Shown one piece after another: positions 1 to 6,731 of a DNA stretch of 16,457 bases. Numbering within the stretch: the stretch's first letter is position 1; each line of letters opens with the position of its first letter. A program made the translations under genes and the position numbers. This DNA comes from an uncultured Eubacteriales bacterium (lineage in GTDB: Bacteria > Bacillota > Clostridia > Christensenellales > UBA1242). The DNA lies in NCBI GenBank assembly GCA_948787875.1, contig CAQFKO010000025.1, positions 1 to 16,457 on the forward strand, read 5' to 3'. The notes below the pieces were generated by a model. That model was given only the letters and a program-made list of their open reading frames with translations. It ran no database searches and had not been told where the DNA came from.

Positions 1-16
1 AAAAAAAAAAAAAAAA
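1..16. repeat. A16 homopolymer at the window edge, inside the M50 reading frame
   Basis: Sixteen consecutive A residues open the window. Read on the minus strand they code for a string of phenylalanines at the C-terminal end of the M50 protease. A run this long in coding DNA is unusual. It may be the ragged end of a contig or a slippage-prone tract. Confidence 0.8.
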
Positions 17-747
17 TGCGGTTTGTCTTTTTCCACATAAATATTGCGTTCAATCAAACCCTTTTTTAAAAGTTTATATTTTCTAGATACAAAAAGTTGC
101 CTTTTGAATGAGGTATCTTTTGAAGAAGAAAATAACAAAAAAGTTAAGTTTACTATTACAAATCCAAATGAAAAATTGAATTCAAAAAAGAAAGAAATCA
201 AAAACAAAATAAACATCAAAATCAAAAAAATTAGTGACAAAAATTTAACTGTTTTAAGTGACTTTTGCCTATCATATTTTTTTGAAAAAACAGCATGCAA
301 AACCCTTCCGAGATCAAGCGGATATACAGGCAAAAAATTGAAAGCAAATATCGCCCAATTTGCAAGAAGAATTTCATTTAAATAATGATAACTTTCGGGA
401 TAAAACCAAAACGACAAATAACACAAAACAACAATCGACAAATTAAAAAGAGGTCCTGCCAAAATTACTTTTATTTCGTCGGTAAGCAAAAAGTCATCAA
501 GCCCTTCAAGTGAAGCACCAAAAAAATTAAGCTTAATTCGTTTTGCCATATATCCAAGCTTTTTTGCCACAACAAAATGTGCTAGTTCATGCATAATCAA
601 AAAGCATATAAAACAAAAATAAAGCCTTACCTCATCTAAAAAAAATGCCAAAATCAGCATAATAAAAAAAGAGAAATCAACTTTAAAAAATCGCAAAACC
701 TCTCTGTTTTTATTAAAAATATTTAACTTTTTGCCGAATTTTCGCAT
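1..747 (-). CDS. SpoIVFB-like M50 site-2 zinc metalloprotease, C-terminus cut by the window edge
   Basis: This is an intramembrane zinc protease of the M50 family, the group that includes SpoIVFB, which cleaves substrates within the membrane. The frame is open from ATG at 747 to the left edge (249 residues). The zinc motif HELAH lies at residues 53-57 in a hydrophobic segment. LAGPLFN is at about 97-103, and the second active-site motif NFLPVYPLDLG, with aspartate near 145, is at about 138-147. Hydrophobic segments lie at about 23-50, 92-113, 127-140 and 165-200. A basic tail follows and ends in a run of phenylalanines coded by the terminal homopolymer, so the true end is not visible. No clear Shine-Dalgarno site precedes the ATG; a TATAAT on the minus strand at 759-764 could be a -10 box. 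It lies 45 nt downstream of the minE-like gene. M50 genes next to minD/minE are a known clostridial arrangement, usually with rodA between them. The substrate is unknown. Confidence 0.85.
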   Translation of the reverse strand, partial: MRKFGKKLNIFNKNREVLRFFKVDFSFFIMLILAFFLDEVRLYFCFICFLIMHELAHFVVAKKLGYMAKRIKLNFFGASLEGLDDFLLTDEIKVILAGPLFNLSIVVLCYLSFWFYPESYHYLNEILLANWAIFAFNFLPVYPLDLGRVLHAVFSKKYDRQKSLKTVKFLSLIFLILMFILFLISFFFEFNFSFGFVIVNLTFLLFSSSKDTSFKRQLFVSRKYKLLKKGLIERNIYVEKDKPHFFFFF

Positions 748-792
748 ATTTATAATAAATTATATGCCACATTAGTTTTGTTTATGAATAAA

Positions 793-1029
793 TTATTTAA
801 TTAAAAATCCACTTGATATCGCCCTAAGTTCAATCAAAAACTCTCCGCTTTTAAGTGTTTTAATGGTAAGTTTTGCGCTATCATCACTAAGTCGTAAATA
901 TCTTTTTAAAACCAACTTTAATTCGTTTTTCAAGTTTTTGCAAACAAGCAGAGGCAAATCATATTTGTCGCTTACAATAGCTTTTATTGCGCTGTTTTTT
1001 AGTGCTTCTTTATTACTCATATTTTTCAT
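793..1029 (-). CDS. minE: MinE-like cell division topological specificity factor
   Basis: This 78-residue protein matches the MinE pattern. A short segment with an aspartate (IVSDKYDLPLL, about 19-29) stands where MinE has its V-x-D-R region followed by LP/LS. It is followed by a helix of the type K-x-E-(L/I)-x-x-V-(L/I)-x-(K/R)-Y at about 34-45 and a final beta strand (FLIELRAI). MinE normally stimulates the MinD ATPase and sets up pole-to-pole oscillation or polar localisation. The ATG at 1029 has AGGAG eight bases upstream and the gene overlaps the end of minD by 17 nt, so the two are translationally coupled. A second in-frame ATG at 1020 is possible. The usual arginine of the V-x-D-R segment appears as lysine here. 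Its partner MinD lacks the catalytic lysines, which makes classical ATPase stimulation doubtful. Confidence 0.7.
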   Translation of the reverse strand: MKNMSNKEALKNSAIKAIVSDKYDLPLLVCKNLKNELKLVLKRYLRLSDDSAKLTIKTLKSGEFLIELRAISSGFLIK

Positions 1030-1789
1030 AAAACTTTCTCCTAAAATATCCTAAAAGTCCGCTGTATTGTTTTTTATAATCGCCCTCTATTCTTTCATTG
1101 CGTAAAAAACTTTCACAAAATTCATATAACATTCTTTCTGTTTTTGTGCCTGCTTTTTTGTTCTCAAAAATGTTATTTTTATAGAATTTCGGAAAGACAA
1201 AAAGCGGTGCTATTTTAAATATTTCGGATATTTCTTTTTCGCCAAGTGCATTGCCACAAATTTCGGCAATAACTCTTATCTTATTTAGCACAATATTCAC
1301 GCTCAAAATATTTTCGTAAAAATATATTTTTTGAAGAATCTTTGCCCCGCTTCTTATACTGCAAAGTTCGTTGCTAAGAATCAATATCGCTTCGTTTGAA
1401 CATTCAAGTGCAAGCGACAGTTGCTTTTTTGCGTTACTATTTGCATCTATCAAAATATAATCAAAGTGGTTTGCAAGTTCCAAAATAAATGCCTTGATAA
1501 GTTCAAAATGAGCGAGATAGTTGAAAGTTATGCAGTTGCATTTAACAAATTTCAAATATGCGTTTTCCGAACAAAGAACTTCCAAAGCCCCAAGGTTTCC
1601 CGCTATATATTCCATCAAGTCATGATCTTCAACAGAATTGTATTTTAATGAAATAACATTCAAATTAAAATGTCCGTCAAAAACACAAACCCTAAAATTT
1701 TTTTCAGACAGCATTTTTGACAAGCTGTAAATAAGGCTGGTTTGACCAACCCCACCCGAACCCGAAACAAAACTTACTATTCTGCACAT
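1013..1789 (-). CDS. minD: MinD-like ParA-family protein lacking both Walker A lysines
   Basis: This is a MinD homologue of 258 residues, counted from ATG 1789. A TTG at 1804 would add five residues but has no better ribosome site. MinD is a deviant Walker ATPase that dimerises on ATP, binds membrane and recruits MinC and MinE. The P-loop at residues 9-17 reads SGSGGVGQT, where the family has SGKGGVGKT. Both the signature lysine (11) and the P-loop lysine (16) are therefore replaced. The Switch I D-x-D reads D38-G-H40, so the second aspartate is also lost. The Walker B strand YILIDA (about 111-116) keeps its aspartate. The C-terminal amphipathic membrane-targeting helix is present (GLLGYFRRKF, about 244-253). 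The gene overlaps minE and is divergent from mreB; no minC is seen. The family assignment is firm, but catalytic activity is doubtful. Confidence 0.8.
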   Translation of the reverse strand: MCRIVSFVSGSGGVGQTSLIYSLSKMLSEKNFRVCVFDGHFNLNVISLKYNSVEDHDLMEYIAGNLGALEVLCSENAYLKFVKCNCITFNYLAHFELIKAFILELANHFDYILIDANSNAKKQLSLALECSNEAILILSNELCSIRSGAKILQKIYFYENILSVNIVLNKIRVIAEICGNALGEKEISEIFKIAPLFVFPKFYKNNIFENKKAGTKTERMLYEFCESFLRNERIEGDYKKQYSGLLGYFRRKFYEKYE

Positions 1790-1822
1790 AACTAAATGAT
1801 ACAATCATTTTTATATTTTTTT

Positions 1823-1850
1823 ATTAAAGAAAATTAAGCGAGTCTGTCAA
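1823..1850 (-). promoter_or_regulatory. Candidate sigma-A promoter for the min genes
   Basis: On the minus strand a perfect TTGACA (1850-1845) is followed after 16 nt by TTTAAT (1828-1823), five of six bases matching the -10 consensus. Transcription would start near 1815 and read into minD at 1789. It lies in the 134-nt divergent gap between minD and mreB. Confidence 0.5.
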
Positions 1851-1875
1851 ATTTTGATAAAAAATATAATTTTAT

Positions 1876-1904
1876 TTGTATATGTGGAAAATTTAGTTTA
1901 TAAT
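1876..1904 (+). promoter_or_regulatory. Candidate sigma-A promoter for mreB
   Basis: TTGTAT (1876-1881) and a perfect TATAAT (1899-1904) are separated by 17 nt. The leader would be about 13 nt and contains the ribosome site AGAGGTG five bases before the ATG at 1924. Confidence 0.55.
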
Positions 1905-1923
1905 AAACATAGAGAGGTGCAAA

Positions 1924-2931
1924 ATGGCAACAAACTATATTGGTATAAAACTTGGGTCAACAGTGACTTGTATCTATAAATCAGGAAACGGAATAGTACT
2001 AAAAGAACCAAGCCTTATTGCAATGCCAACCAATGTAAAAAATAAAGAAGTAAAAGCAATAGGTCATGATGCAAAAAGACTTATTGGAAAGGTTTCTGAA
2101 AATATTACGATTTTCTCCCCTATTGCTAACGGAGTTATTCAATATGAAGAGCTTGCGGTTTTGATGCTTAAAGGTTTTTTAAAAAAGATATTTCCGATAA
2201 AAACTCTTGGTCAAAATATTAAGGCAGTGGTAACCGTTCCCCTTGGGCTTTCGCCTGCCGAAAAAAAACAATTTGAAATTGTTTGCTTTAAAGCTGGTAT
2301 TGCAGATGTTGATATTGTTCCTGATATAGTTTCTTTTGCAGTAGGCAGCGGTTTAGACATAAAATCAGGTGTTTCAAATTTAATTGTTAATATCGGTGGC
2401 GACACAACCAATATCGGTGTTGTTTGCAACTATTCGGTAATTCAAGGCTATGGACTTACTATTGGCGGAAACATTATAAGCGTGGCAATTGCAAAGTATA
2501 TCGAAGATGCGCACAATTTTGAAATAGGAGTTCCCGCAGCCGAACAACTTAAAACTGAAATCTGTTCTCTTTTTGAAAACTTTTCGGCATCTAAGGAACT
2601 TGTGGGAATAAACAAAAAGAATCAACTTAAAGAAAAATTTGTTATCAATGCTTCCGAACTCTACCCTATTGTTAAAAATTATTATGAAAAGATCGCAGAA
2701 GCACTTCGCTCAATTATTGATTCCTGCGACCCAGCAGTTATTTCGGATATAGAAAAAAATGGAATTTGCTTTTATGGTGGCGGAACAAATATTATCGGAT
2801 TTGAAAAATTTATGTTTGAACGCACAAAATTCAAAATCAGAGTTTTTGACATTCCAAAACTAAATGTGCTTGGCACGGGCGAACTGATAAACAATCCTCA
2901 ACTTTTAAAGAGAATCACCAAAAACAATTAA
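1924..2931 (+). CDS. mreB: MreB-like bacterial actin homologue with altered phosphate-binding motifs
   Basis: This 335-residue protein has normal MreB length. MreB is a membrane-associated actin that polymerises with ATP and guides cell-wall synthesis. Several landmarks are visible. The phosphate-1 loop IGIKLGSTVT (6-15) has lysine where actin-fold ATPases have the metal-coordinating aspartate. The E-P-S strand is at about 28-30. The phosphate-2 loop VNIGGDTTNIGVV (155-167) has asparagine in place of aspartate and GGD in place of GGG. The GYGLTIGGN segment (175-183) and the adenosine motif YGGG (284-287) are present, as is the C-terminal G-T-G. The usual E-E-P segment reads VPD near 132-134. 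The gene has a good ribosome site, its own promoter and a downstream terminator. It is divergent from minD and is not followed by mreC or mreD. It could be a specialised paralogue (Mbl/MreBH type) rather than the sole MreB. Confidence 0.8.
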   Translation: MATNYIGIKLGSTVTCIYKSGNGIVLKEPSLIAMPTNVKNKEVKAIGHDAKRLIGKVSENITIFSPIANGVIQYEELAVLMLKGFLKKIFPIKTLGQNIKAVVTVPLGLSPAEKKQFEIVCFKAGIADVDIVPDIVSFAVGSGLDIKSGVSNLIVNIGGDTTNIGVVCNYSVIQGYGLTIGGNIISVAIAKYIEDAHNFEIGVPAAEQLKTEICSLFENFSASKELVGINKKNQLKEKFVINASELYPIVKNYYEKIAEALRSIIDSCDPAVISDIEKNGICFYGGGTNIIGFEKFMFERTKFKIRVFDIPKLNVLGTGELINNPQLLKRITKNN

Positions 2932-3031
2932 CGCTATTGTTTTACAAAATTTTGCAAAATTCGCAAAAATAACACTAAATTAGTATATATTGATTTATTC
3001 TTAATATTATATTACATATATTATAATAAAG

Positions 3032-3056
3032 GCACACGGCAAAACTGTGTGCTTTT
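3032..3056 (+). terminator. Rho-independent terminator downstream of mreB
   Basis: An eight-pair stem, GCACACGG (3032-3039) with CTGTGTGC (3045-3052) and one G-T pair, has a five-base loop and is followed by TTTTGTT. It lies about 100 nt after the mreB stop and before the next promoter. The remaining gap between mreB and 3105 is very AT-rich and shows nothing else that can be supported. Confidence 0.7.
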
Positions 3057-3104
3057 GTTATGATTTAATCACTATTAAAATAGCATTTATTTTTTAAAAG
3101 GGTA

Positions 3105-3133
3105 TTGACAATCCCCTTCTTCTGCTATATAAT
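3105..3133 (+). promoter_or_regulatory. Perfect-consensus sigma-A promoter
   Basis: TTGACA (3105-3110), a 17-nt spacer and TATAAT (3128-3133) match the housekeeping consensus at every position. The leader of about 70 nt runs to the ATG at 3209, which has a strong GAAGGGAG ribosome site. The two following secreted-protein genes are therefore expected to be strongly transcribed. Confidence 0.85.
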
Positions 3134-3208
3134 GTACGCGAGGAAAGGTTAATTTACACCTTTTTTCAAACAAACCAAAAAGAATTTATATTTTGAAGGG
3201 AGAAAAAT

Positions 3209-3934
3209 ATGGATTCAAAAAAGAAGAAAAAAGTTATTGTAATATCCGTTATAGTAGCATTAATTCTGATTGCAATAATCATTGTGGGTGTGATTTTAGG
3301 CGTGCAAAAGCGTGACGAAAACAACCAAGGCAGTCAAAATGGCTCAAACATGAGCACCACAACCGTTACAAACACATATAATGAAGCAATTGCAAAAAAA
3401 GAAATAACGCAAAGCTATAATGGCGTTTATGCTTATAAATCAATCAATAGAGTTGAATTTGCAAAAGATTTAACCCAAAAAGATATTGAAAAAATTTGCA
3501 TAAACAAAACTTCAAAACCTTATGTAAATGATTTGCTATCATATTTAGACAATGAACGAAAAAATATAAAAGACAAATTTAATGAAAAGTTGGTTTTGTT
3601 TAGCGGTCAATTCAACAAAAACATAAACGACAATCCATTTGATAAAAACAGTGACAAAGGACTTTATTACGGAAACGACAACTTGGCAATGGTCACAACA
3701 GACAAAACAATCTTCTTTATTTCACTCAACTACTCCGACATAAACAACACAATACCAATCAAAGATTCACTCAATCAAGAACAACGAAAGATTTATGTAA
3801 TGGAAAAAGTTTACAGCAACAGTATAGATAATCCAAACAGATTGCTCTTCACCGTAACTTATGTTTATGAGCTTATTGATGAAGAAATAAAAACAATCCC
3901 GGACAGCGAACTAGACTTCGATATTAAAGTATAA
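3209..3934 (+). CDS. Membrane-anchored extracellular protein, unrecognised family
   Basis: I do not recognise this 241-residue protein. The N-terminus has six basic residues and then one strongly hydrophobic segment (about 9-32) ending in LGVQKR, so it looks like a single-pass anchor or an uncleaved signal with the rest outside the cell. A low-complexity N/S/T/G linker spans about 36-55. The globular part begins near YNGVYAYKSI (about 71-80) and contains beta-strand-like stretches such as AMVTTDKTIFFISLNY and LLFTVTYVYEL. It has no cysteine pair, catalytic motif or sorting signal. It is followed after 10 nt by a second secreted protein with a similar G-(V/I)-Y-x-(Y/F)-K start to its folded part, so the two may be related calycin/lipocalin-like modules; that is inference. 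The ribosome site is GAAGGGAG. Confidence 0.7.
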   Translation: MDSKKKKKVIVISVIVALILIAIIIVGVILGVQKRDENNQGSQNGSNMSTTTVTNTYNEAIAKKEITQSYNGVYAYKSINRVEFAKDLTQKDIEKICINKTSKPYVNDLLSYLDNERKNIKDKFNEKLVLFSGQFNKNINDNPFDKNSDKGLYYGNDNLAMVTTDKTIFFISLNYSDINNTIPIKDSLNQEQRKIYVMEKVYSNSIDNPNRLLFTVTYVYELIDEEIKTIPDSELDFDIKV

Positions 3935-3944
3935 GGAGAAAAAT

Positions 3945-5003
3945 ATGAAAAAAGTTATGAAAAAAATTTTAAACTCATTAACATTAGTTGCAATGGTTTT
4001 GGTAATGGCACTTTCTGTAATTGCTTTCACAACCATTAATGGAAATGCAGCTGAAAATGGTTCAAACATTAATAATCCAGGAAATATCAATGATCCAACA
4101 AATCCAGAAGAACCTGATATTTCAAATGACCCAGAAGAATTAAGTTCCCTTTCAGGAATTTATCAATTCAAAACATATCTTGGATTTGACGATATTTATT
4201 TTGATGACCTTGATGCACTTATTGCTTATTTTGAAACAAAAGACCTTAACGGTGTTTACAATGCAGTTAAACCACTTGGCTTTGATGCATTTATCAAAAA
4301 CTTTGTAAGCCTTAACGATAATTTCCGTGCACTATATTTCAATAAAGGCACAGCAACTATGATGGTAAACAACAATGGAATTTTCAATTTTGTTGATACT
4401 GAGGGTGAAGATTGTTTTGAATATACAGTTACTGACGGAAAAATCGAAACAAATGTTCCTGTTTTAAAACTTGAATATGACGAAACAACAAACATCCCTA
4501 CTCTTTACACAAATTTCAACTATAACAATGCTGATGGCGAAAATGTTGTCACCCCACTCTTCGTAAAAGCTTCTCTTGAATATGTAGCTGATTCTGACTC
4601 AGCTTTTGAAGGCAACGGATACTCTTATGTTAAATCTTCTGCCTCAATTGTTACAACCTCAGAAATGGGCGTTGAAATCAACTCAAAACTTTTGACTCTT
4701 GCAAACATGCTTGGAATTGAAATAACAGAAGAATCTAATATTTCTGAATTAATTGAAAATGGTTTTAACAGTTGCAGTCTTCTTATCAACCAAGATGCTT
4801 CAAGAATTGTTGTAGACTTTAAGGACGGAAGCTATAAAATTTCTTCAATCAATCAAGAAACCAAAACTTTTGCTTGGAACAACGCACAAGCTAAAATTGT
4901 TTCAAGAACATTAAACCTTGAAACAAACACCTACACCGTTCAATTTGAAATTGAAATTGACGAAGAAACAAAACTTACATTTAGCTATATTGCAAATGCA
5001 TAA
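3945..5003 (+). CDS. Secreted protein with signal peptide and two possible lipocalin-like modules
   Basis: This is an unrecognised 352-residue exported protein. A classic signal peptide covers about residues 1-35: two lysine pairs, a hydrophobic core at about 10-28 and a probable cleavage after GNAA. An N/P-rich linker (about 36-65) follows, and no lipobox cysteine is present. The mature part appears to hold two similar beta-rich halves. The first starts at SGIYQFKTY (about 69-77). The second starts at GNGYSYVKSSA (about 223-233) and has strands such as LLINQD, IVVDFKDGSYKI, YTVQFEIEI and LTFSYIA. The pattern of an early G-x-Y-x-(x)-K-(S/T) and evenly spaced strands recalls calycin folds, but this is structural guesswork. 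AGGAG precedes the ATG, the gene lies 10 nt after its partner, and a terminator follows immediately. The pair probably forms one mRNA and acts at the cell surface. Confidence 0.7.
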   Translation: MKKVMKKILNSLTLVAMVLVMALSVIAFTTINGNAAENGSNINNPGNINDPTNPEEPDISNDPEELSSLSGIYQFKTYLGFDDIYFDDLDALIAYFETKDLNGVYNAVKPLGFDAFIKNFVSLNDNFRALYFNKGTATMMVNNNGIFNFVDTEGEDCFEYTVTDGKIETNVPVLKLEYDETTNIPTLYTNFNYNNADGENVVTPLFVKASLEYVADSDSAFEGNGYSYVKSSASIVTTSEMGVEINSKLLTLANMLGIEITEESNISELIENGFNSCSLLINQDASRIVVDFKDGSYKISSINQETKTFAWNNAQAKIVSRTLNLETNTYTVQFEIEIDEETKLTFSYIANA

Positions 5004-5017
5004 ATAAATTAAACAAA

Positions 5018-5046
5018 AACAACCATAAATTTGTGGTTGTTTTTTA
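5018..5046 (+). terminator. Rho-independent terminator of the secreted-protein pair
   Basis: The stem AACAACCA (5018-5025) with TGGTTGTT (5034-5041) has an eight-base loop and is followed by a T run. It begins 15 nt after the stop at 5003. Confidence 0.75.
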
Positions 5047-5064
5047 TTGCAAAAAAATCAAATA

Positions 5065-5096
5065 AAAAACATTGGCAATTTAAAACCAATGTTTTT
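5065..5096. terminator. Bidirectional terminator between convergent genes
   Basis: A perfect eleven-pair inverted repeat, AAAAACATTGG (5065-5075) with CCAATGTTTTT (5086-5096), has a ten-base loop. T-rich tails lie on both strands. It can stop the minus-strand Ppx-HD transcript, whose stop codon is at 5104, and act as a second terminator for the plus-strand pair. Confidence 0.75.
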
Positions 5097-5103
5097 ATTA
5101 TAA

Positions 5104-6624
5104 TTAAAGGATTTCAAGCTTTTTGTGAAATATCTTTTCAAAATCTCTGCCAACATCCATTCCCCTTTGAATTTCAAAAGAAGCATCGGCAGTTGTGACA
5201 GTTTTCATAATAACAGAATCACCCAAAATATCACAGTTTATATCAACAATAACATTATTTTTGGTTCTGTCAAAGCACTCTGCAAGTCTTAAAATAATTC
5301 CCAATTTTTTGGTTGCGTCAACATCATCAACAGTTAAAATTCCATTATATTTTGCCCAATCAGACATCTTTATTTCTTTTCCAGAATGGAGTGATGCCAC
5401 AAAACCGGCAAGCACAAGTTCTCTGTGAGTAAGGCCATAAATTTCACTGTTTAGAATAACTTCAAAAGAATGATAGGCATGATTTTGATAACTTATTCTC
5501 TTGCCCACATCATGCATATAAGAAGCAACCCTTAAAACCTTTACATAACCTCTTGGAAGTTTGTGCAAAACTCTGAGTTGTTTGAATAACAGCATAGACA
5601 GGTTGTAAACTTGCTCATTATGCTTGGTTGCATCAGCTTCGTATTGAGAAGTTTGCGCCATAACCGAGAAACCAACAATATCTGAATTTGGCTTTTCAAG
5701 TGTGGTTGGAATAACCGAATTAAACAACAAACCTTCCACCAAAGACCTTGTTGTTATGGTTATTGTTTCGCGAGGAACTTCGTCTATAATAGATTTTATA
5801 ATTTGCACCGCAAAGCCAAACACATCTGCCCTAGCCTCGTGCAAACCCTTAATTCTTTTGTTTTCATCAAGTTCAAGAGCTTTTACTTGTTTTAATATAT
5901 AGTCAACATCAGAAGTTTTAAATGTATAGTTATCATCATTATCAAGAGGATATTTGTTATAAATTCTATCCATTCTTGACAAATCCTCAAAATATGTTCC
6001 ATTTCCAACAACTGTGTATTCTTGTTCAATATCTTTTAACCATTCAAAATCAGAAAGTTGTGATTTTATATATTTATCAACTTTTTCAAAAGCTTCTTCT
6101 TTTCCAAGTTTAGACAAACTGTACATTTCAATCAAATCTTTTGGTCCAACAGGAATATAAGCCTGATTAAGAATGTTTCTTCTGTTATAATGAATAAGGT
6201 GAATATTATCTGCCCCAACATTAACAACAAGCGCCTTTGGCATATCATAACTGTTTAATATACCGGTATAAATTGCTGCATTTTGTTCTTCGGCAGAAAG
6301 CAAAGAAAATCTAAAACCGCAAGTAACAAAAACCTCATCAAAAAAGCTGTATATATTCATAGGTTTTGAATCTTTAACAAAAGTAGCAACCGCAATGGTT
6401 TTAGAAACCGAAAAAATATCACAAATCTTTCTGAAATTTTTGAGAATGCTGATAATTGACATTATTTGATTTTTCTTTAAAAAGTGGTCGTCGTCCATCT
6501 CCAAACCATATTTTATTGGTTCTATCTCGGCATCACAAATTGAAAAATAATTGTCTTGTGCAACATTTGCAATCAACAATTTCGCAGTAAAAGTTTCCAC
6601 AACAATAATAGCTATCTTGTCCAC
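5104..6624 (-). CDS. Ppx/GppA-like domain fused to an HD phosphohydrolase domain
   Basis: This is a 506-residue protein from GTG 6624. That start is chosen because AGGAG lies seven bases upstream; an upstream in-frame TTG at 6660 has no such site. The N-terminal 310 residues follow the Ppx/GppA family, which cleaves polyphosphate or pppGpp. Family landmarks are SAEEQ (110-114), the R-A-D-V segment (265-268) and the VEGLL segment (296-300). Both phosphate loops are eroded: the first reads VVETFTAKL (8-16) instead of D-x-G-S-x-S, and the second reads VVNVGADN (133-140) instead of D-(I/L)-G-G-G-S. The C-terminal HD domain looks intact, with H335, H371-D372 in MHDVGK, H382, H385, H419 and D452. 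The HD half is probably the catalytic one, acting as a metal-dependent phosphohydrolase. A role in ppGpp, polyphosphate or other nucleotide metabolism is inference. It lies downstream of rnfB with its own -10 box. Confidence 0.75.
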   Translation of the reverse strand: MDKIAIIVVETFTAKLLIANVAQDNYFSICDAEIEPIKYGLEMDDDHFLKKNQIMSIISILKNFRKICDIFSVSKTIAVATFVKDSKPMNIYSFFDEVFVTCGFRFSLLSAEEQNAAIYTGILNSYDMPKALVVNVGADNIHLIHYNRRNILNQAYIPVGPKDLIEMYSLSKLGKEEAFEKVDKYIKSQLSDFEWLKDIEQEYTVVGNGTYFEDLSRMDRIYNKYPLDNDDNYTFKTSDVDYILKQVKALELDENKRIKGLHEARADVFGFAVQIIKSIIDEVPRETITITTRSLVEGLLFNSVIPTTLEKPNSDIVGFSVMAQTSQYEADATKHNEQVYNLSMLLFKQLRVLHKLPRGYVKVLRVASYMHDVGKRISYQNHAYHSFEVILNSEIYGLTHRELVLAGFVASLHSGKEIKMSDWAKYNGILTVDDVDATKKLGIILRLAECFDRTKNNVIVDINCDILGDSVIMKTVTTADASFEIQRGMDVGRDFEKIFHKKLEIL

Positions 6625-6631
6625 ATTAAAA

Positions 6632-6636
6632 CTCCT
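6632..6636 (-). promoter_or_regulatory. Ribosome binding site deciding the GTG start of the Ppx-HD gene
   Basis: On the minus strand AGGAG sits seven bases before the GTG at 6624-6622. An ATG overlapping the GTG by two bases is in another frame, and the more upstream TTG has no ribosome site. Confidence 0.7.
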
Positions 6637-6662
6637 AAATAATATTTTATTTACATACAAAG

Positions 6663-6668
6663 ATTATA
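6663..6668 (-). promoter_or_regulatory. Candidate -10 box upstream of the Ppx-HD gene
   Basis: TATAAT on the minus strand is preceded by TGT, resembling an extended -10. No good -35 hexamer is found 16-18 nt upstream. It lies in the 107-nt gap after rnfB, which holds no GC-rich terminator, so read-through from the rnf operon is also possible. Confidence 0.4.
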
Positions 6669-6731
6669 ACACATTTAAAAACAAAAGTATATAATAATTT
6701 GAAATTTTCACTAATAATTTTTACAAAATTT

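Noticed and set aside
44..385. Plus-strand open frame of 113 codons
   Set aside because: It lies opposite the M50 protease, which has the HELAH and NFLPVYPLDLG motifs in the other strand; it has no ribosome site or recognisable content.
3022..3027. TATAAT just before the mreB terminator hairpin, a possible small RNA promoter
   Set aside because: No -35 hexamer at 16-18 nt; the nearest TTGATT is 26 nt away. The region is AT-rich, so chance matches are expected.
3142..3166. Small hairpin with a T run in the leader of the secreted-protein pair
   Set aside because: The stem has only six Watson-Crick pairs and an eight-base loop, too weak to call an attenuator or riboswitch.
6690..6731. AT-only inverted repeat after rnfB as a terminator
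   Set aside because: The seven-pair A/T stem is too weak and has no proper T run.
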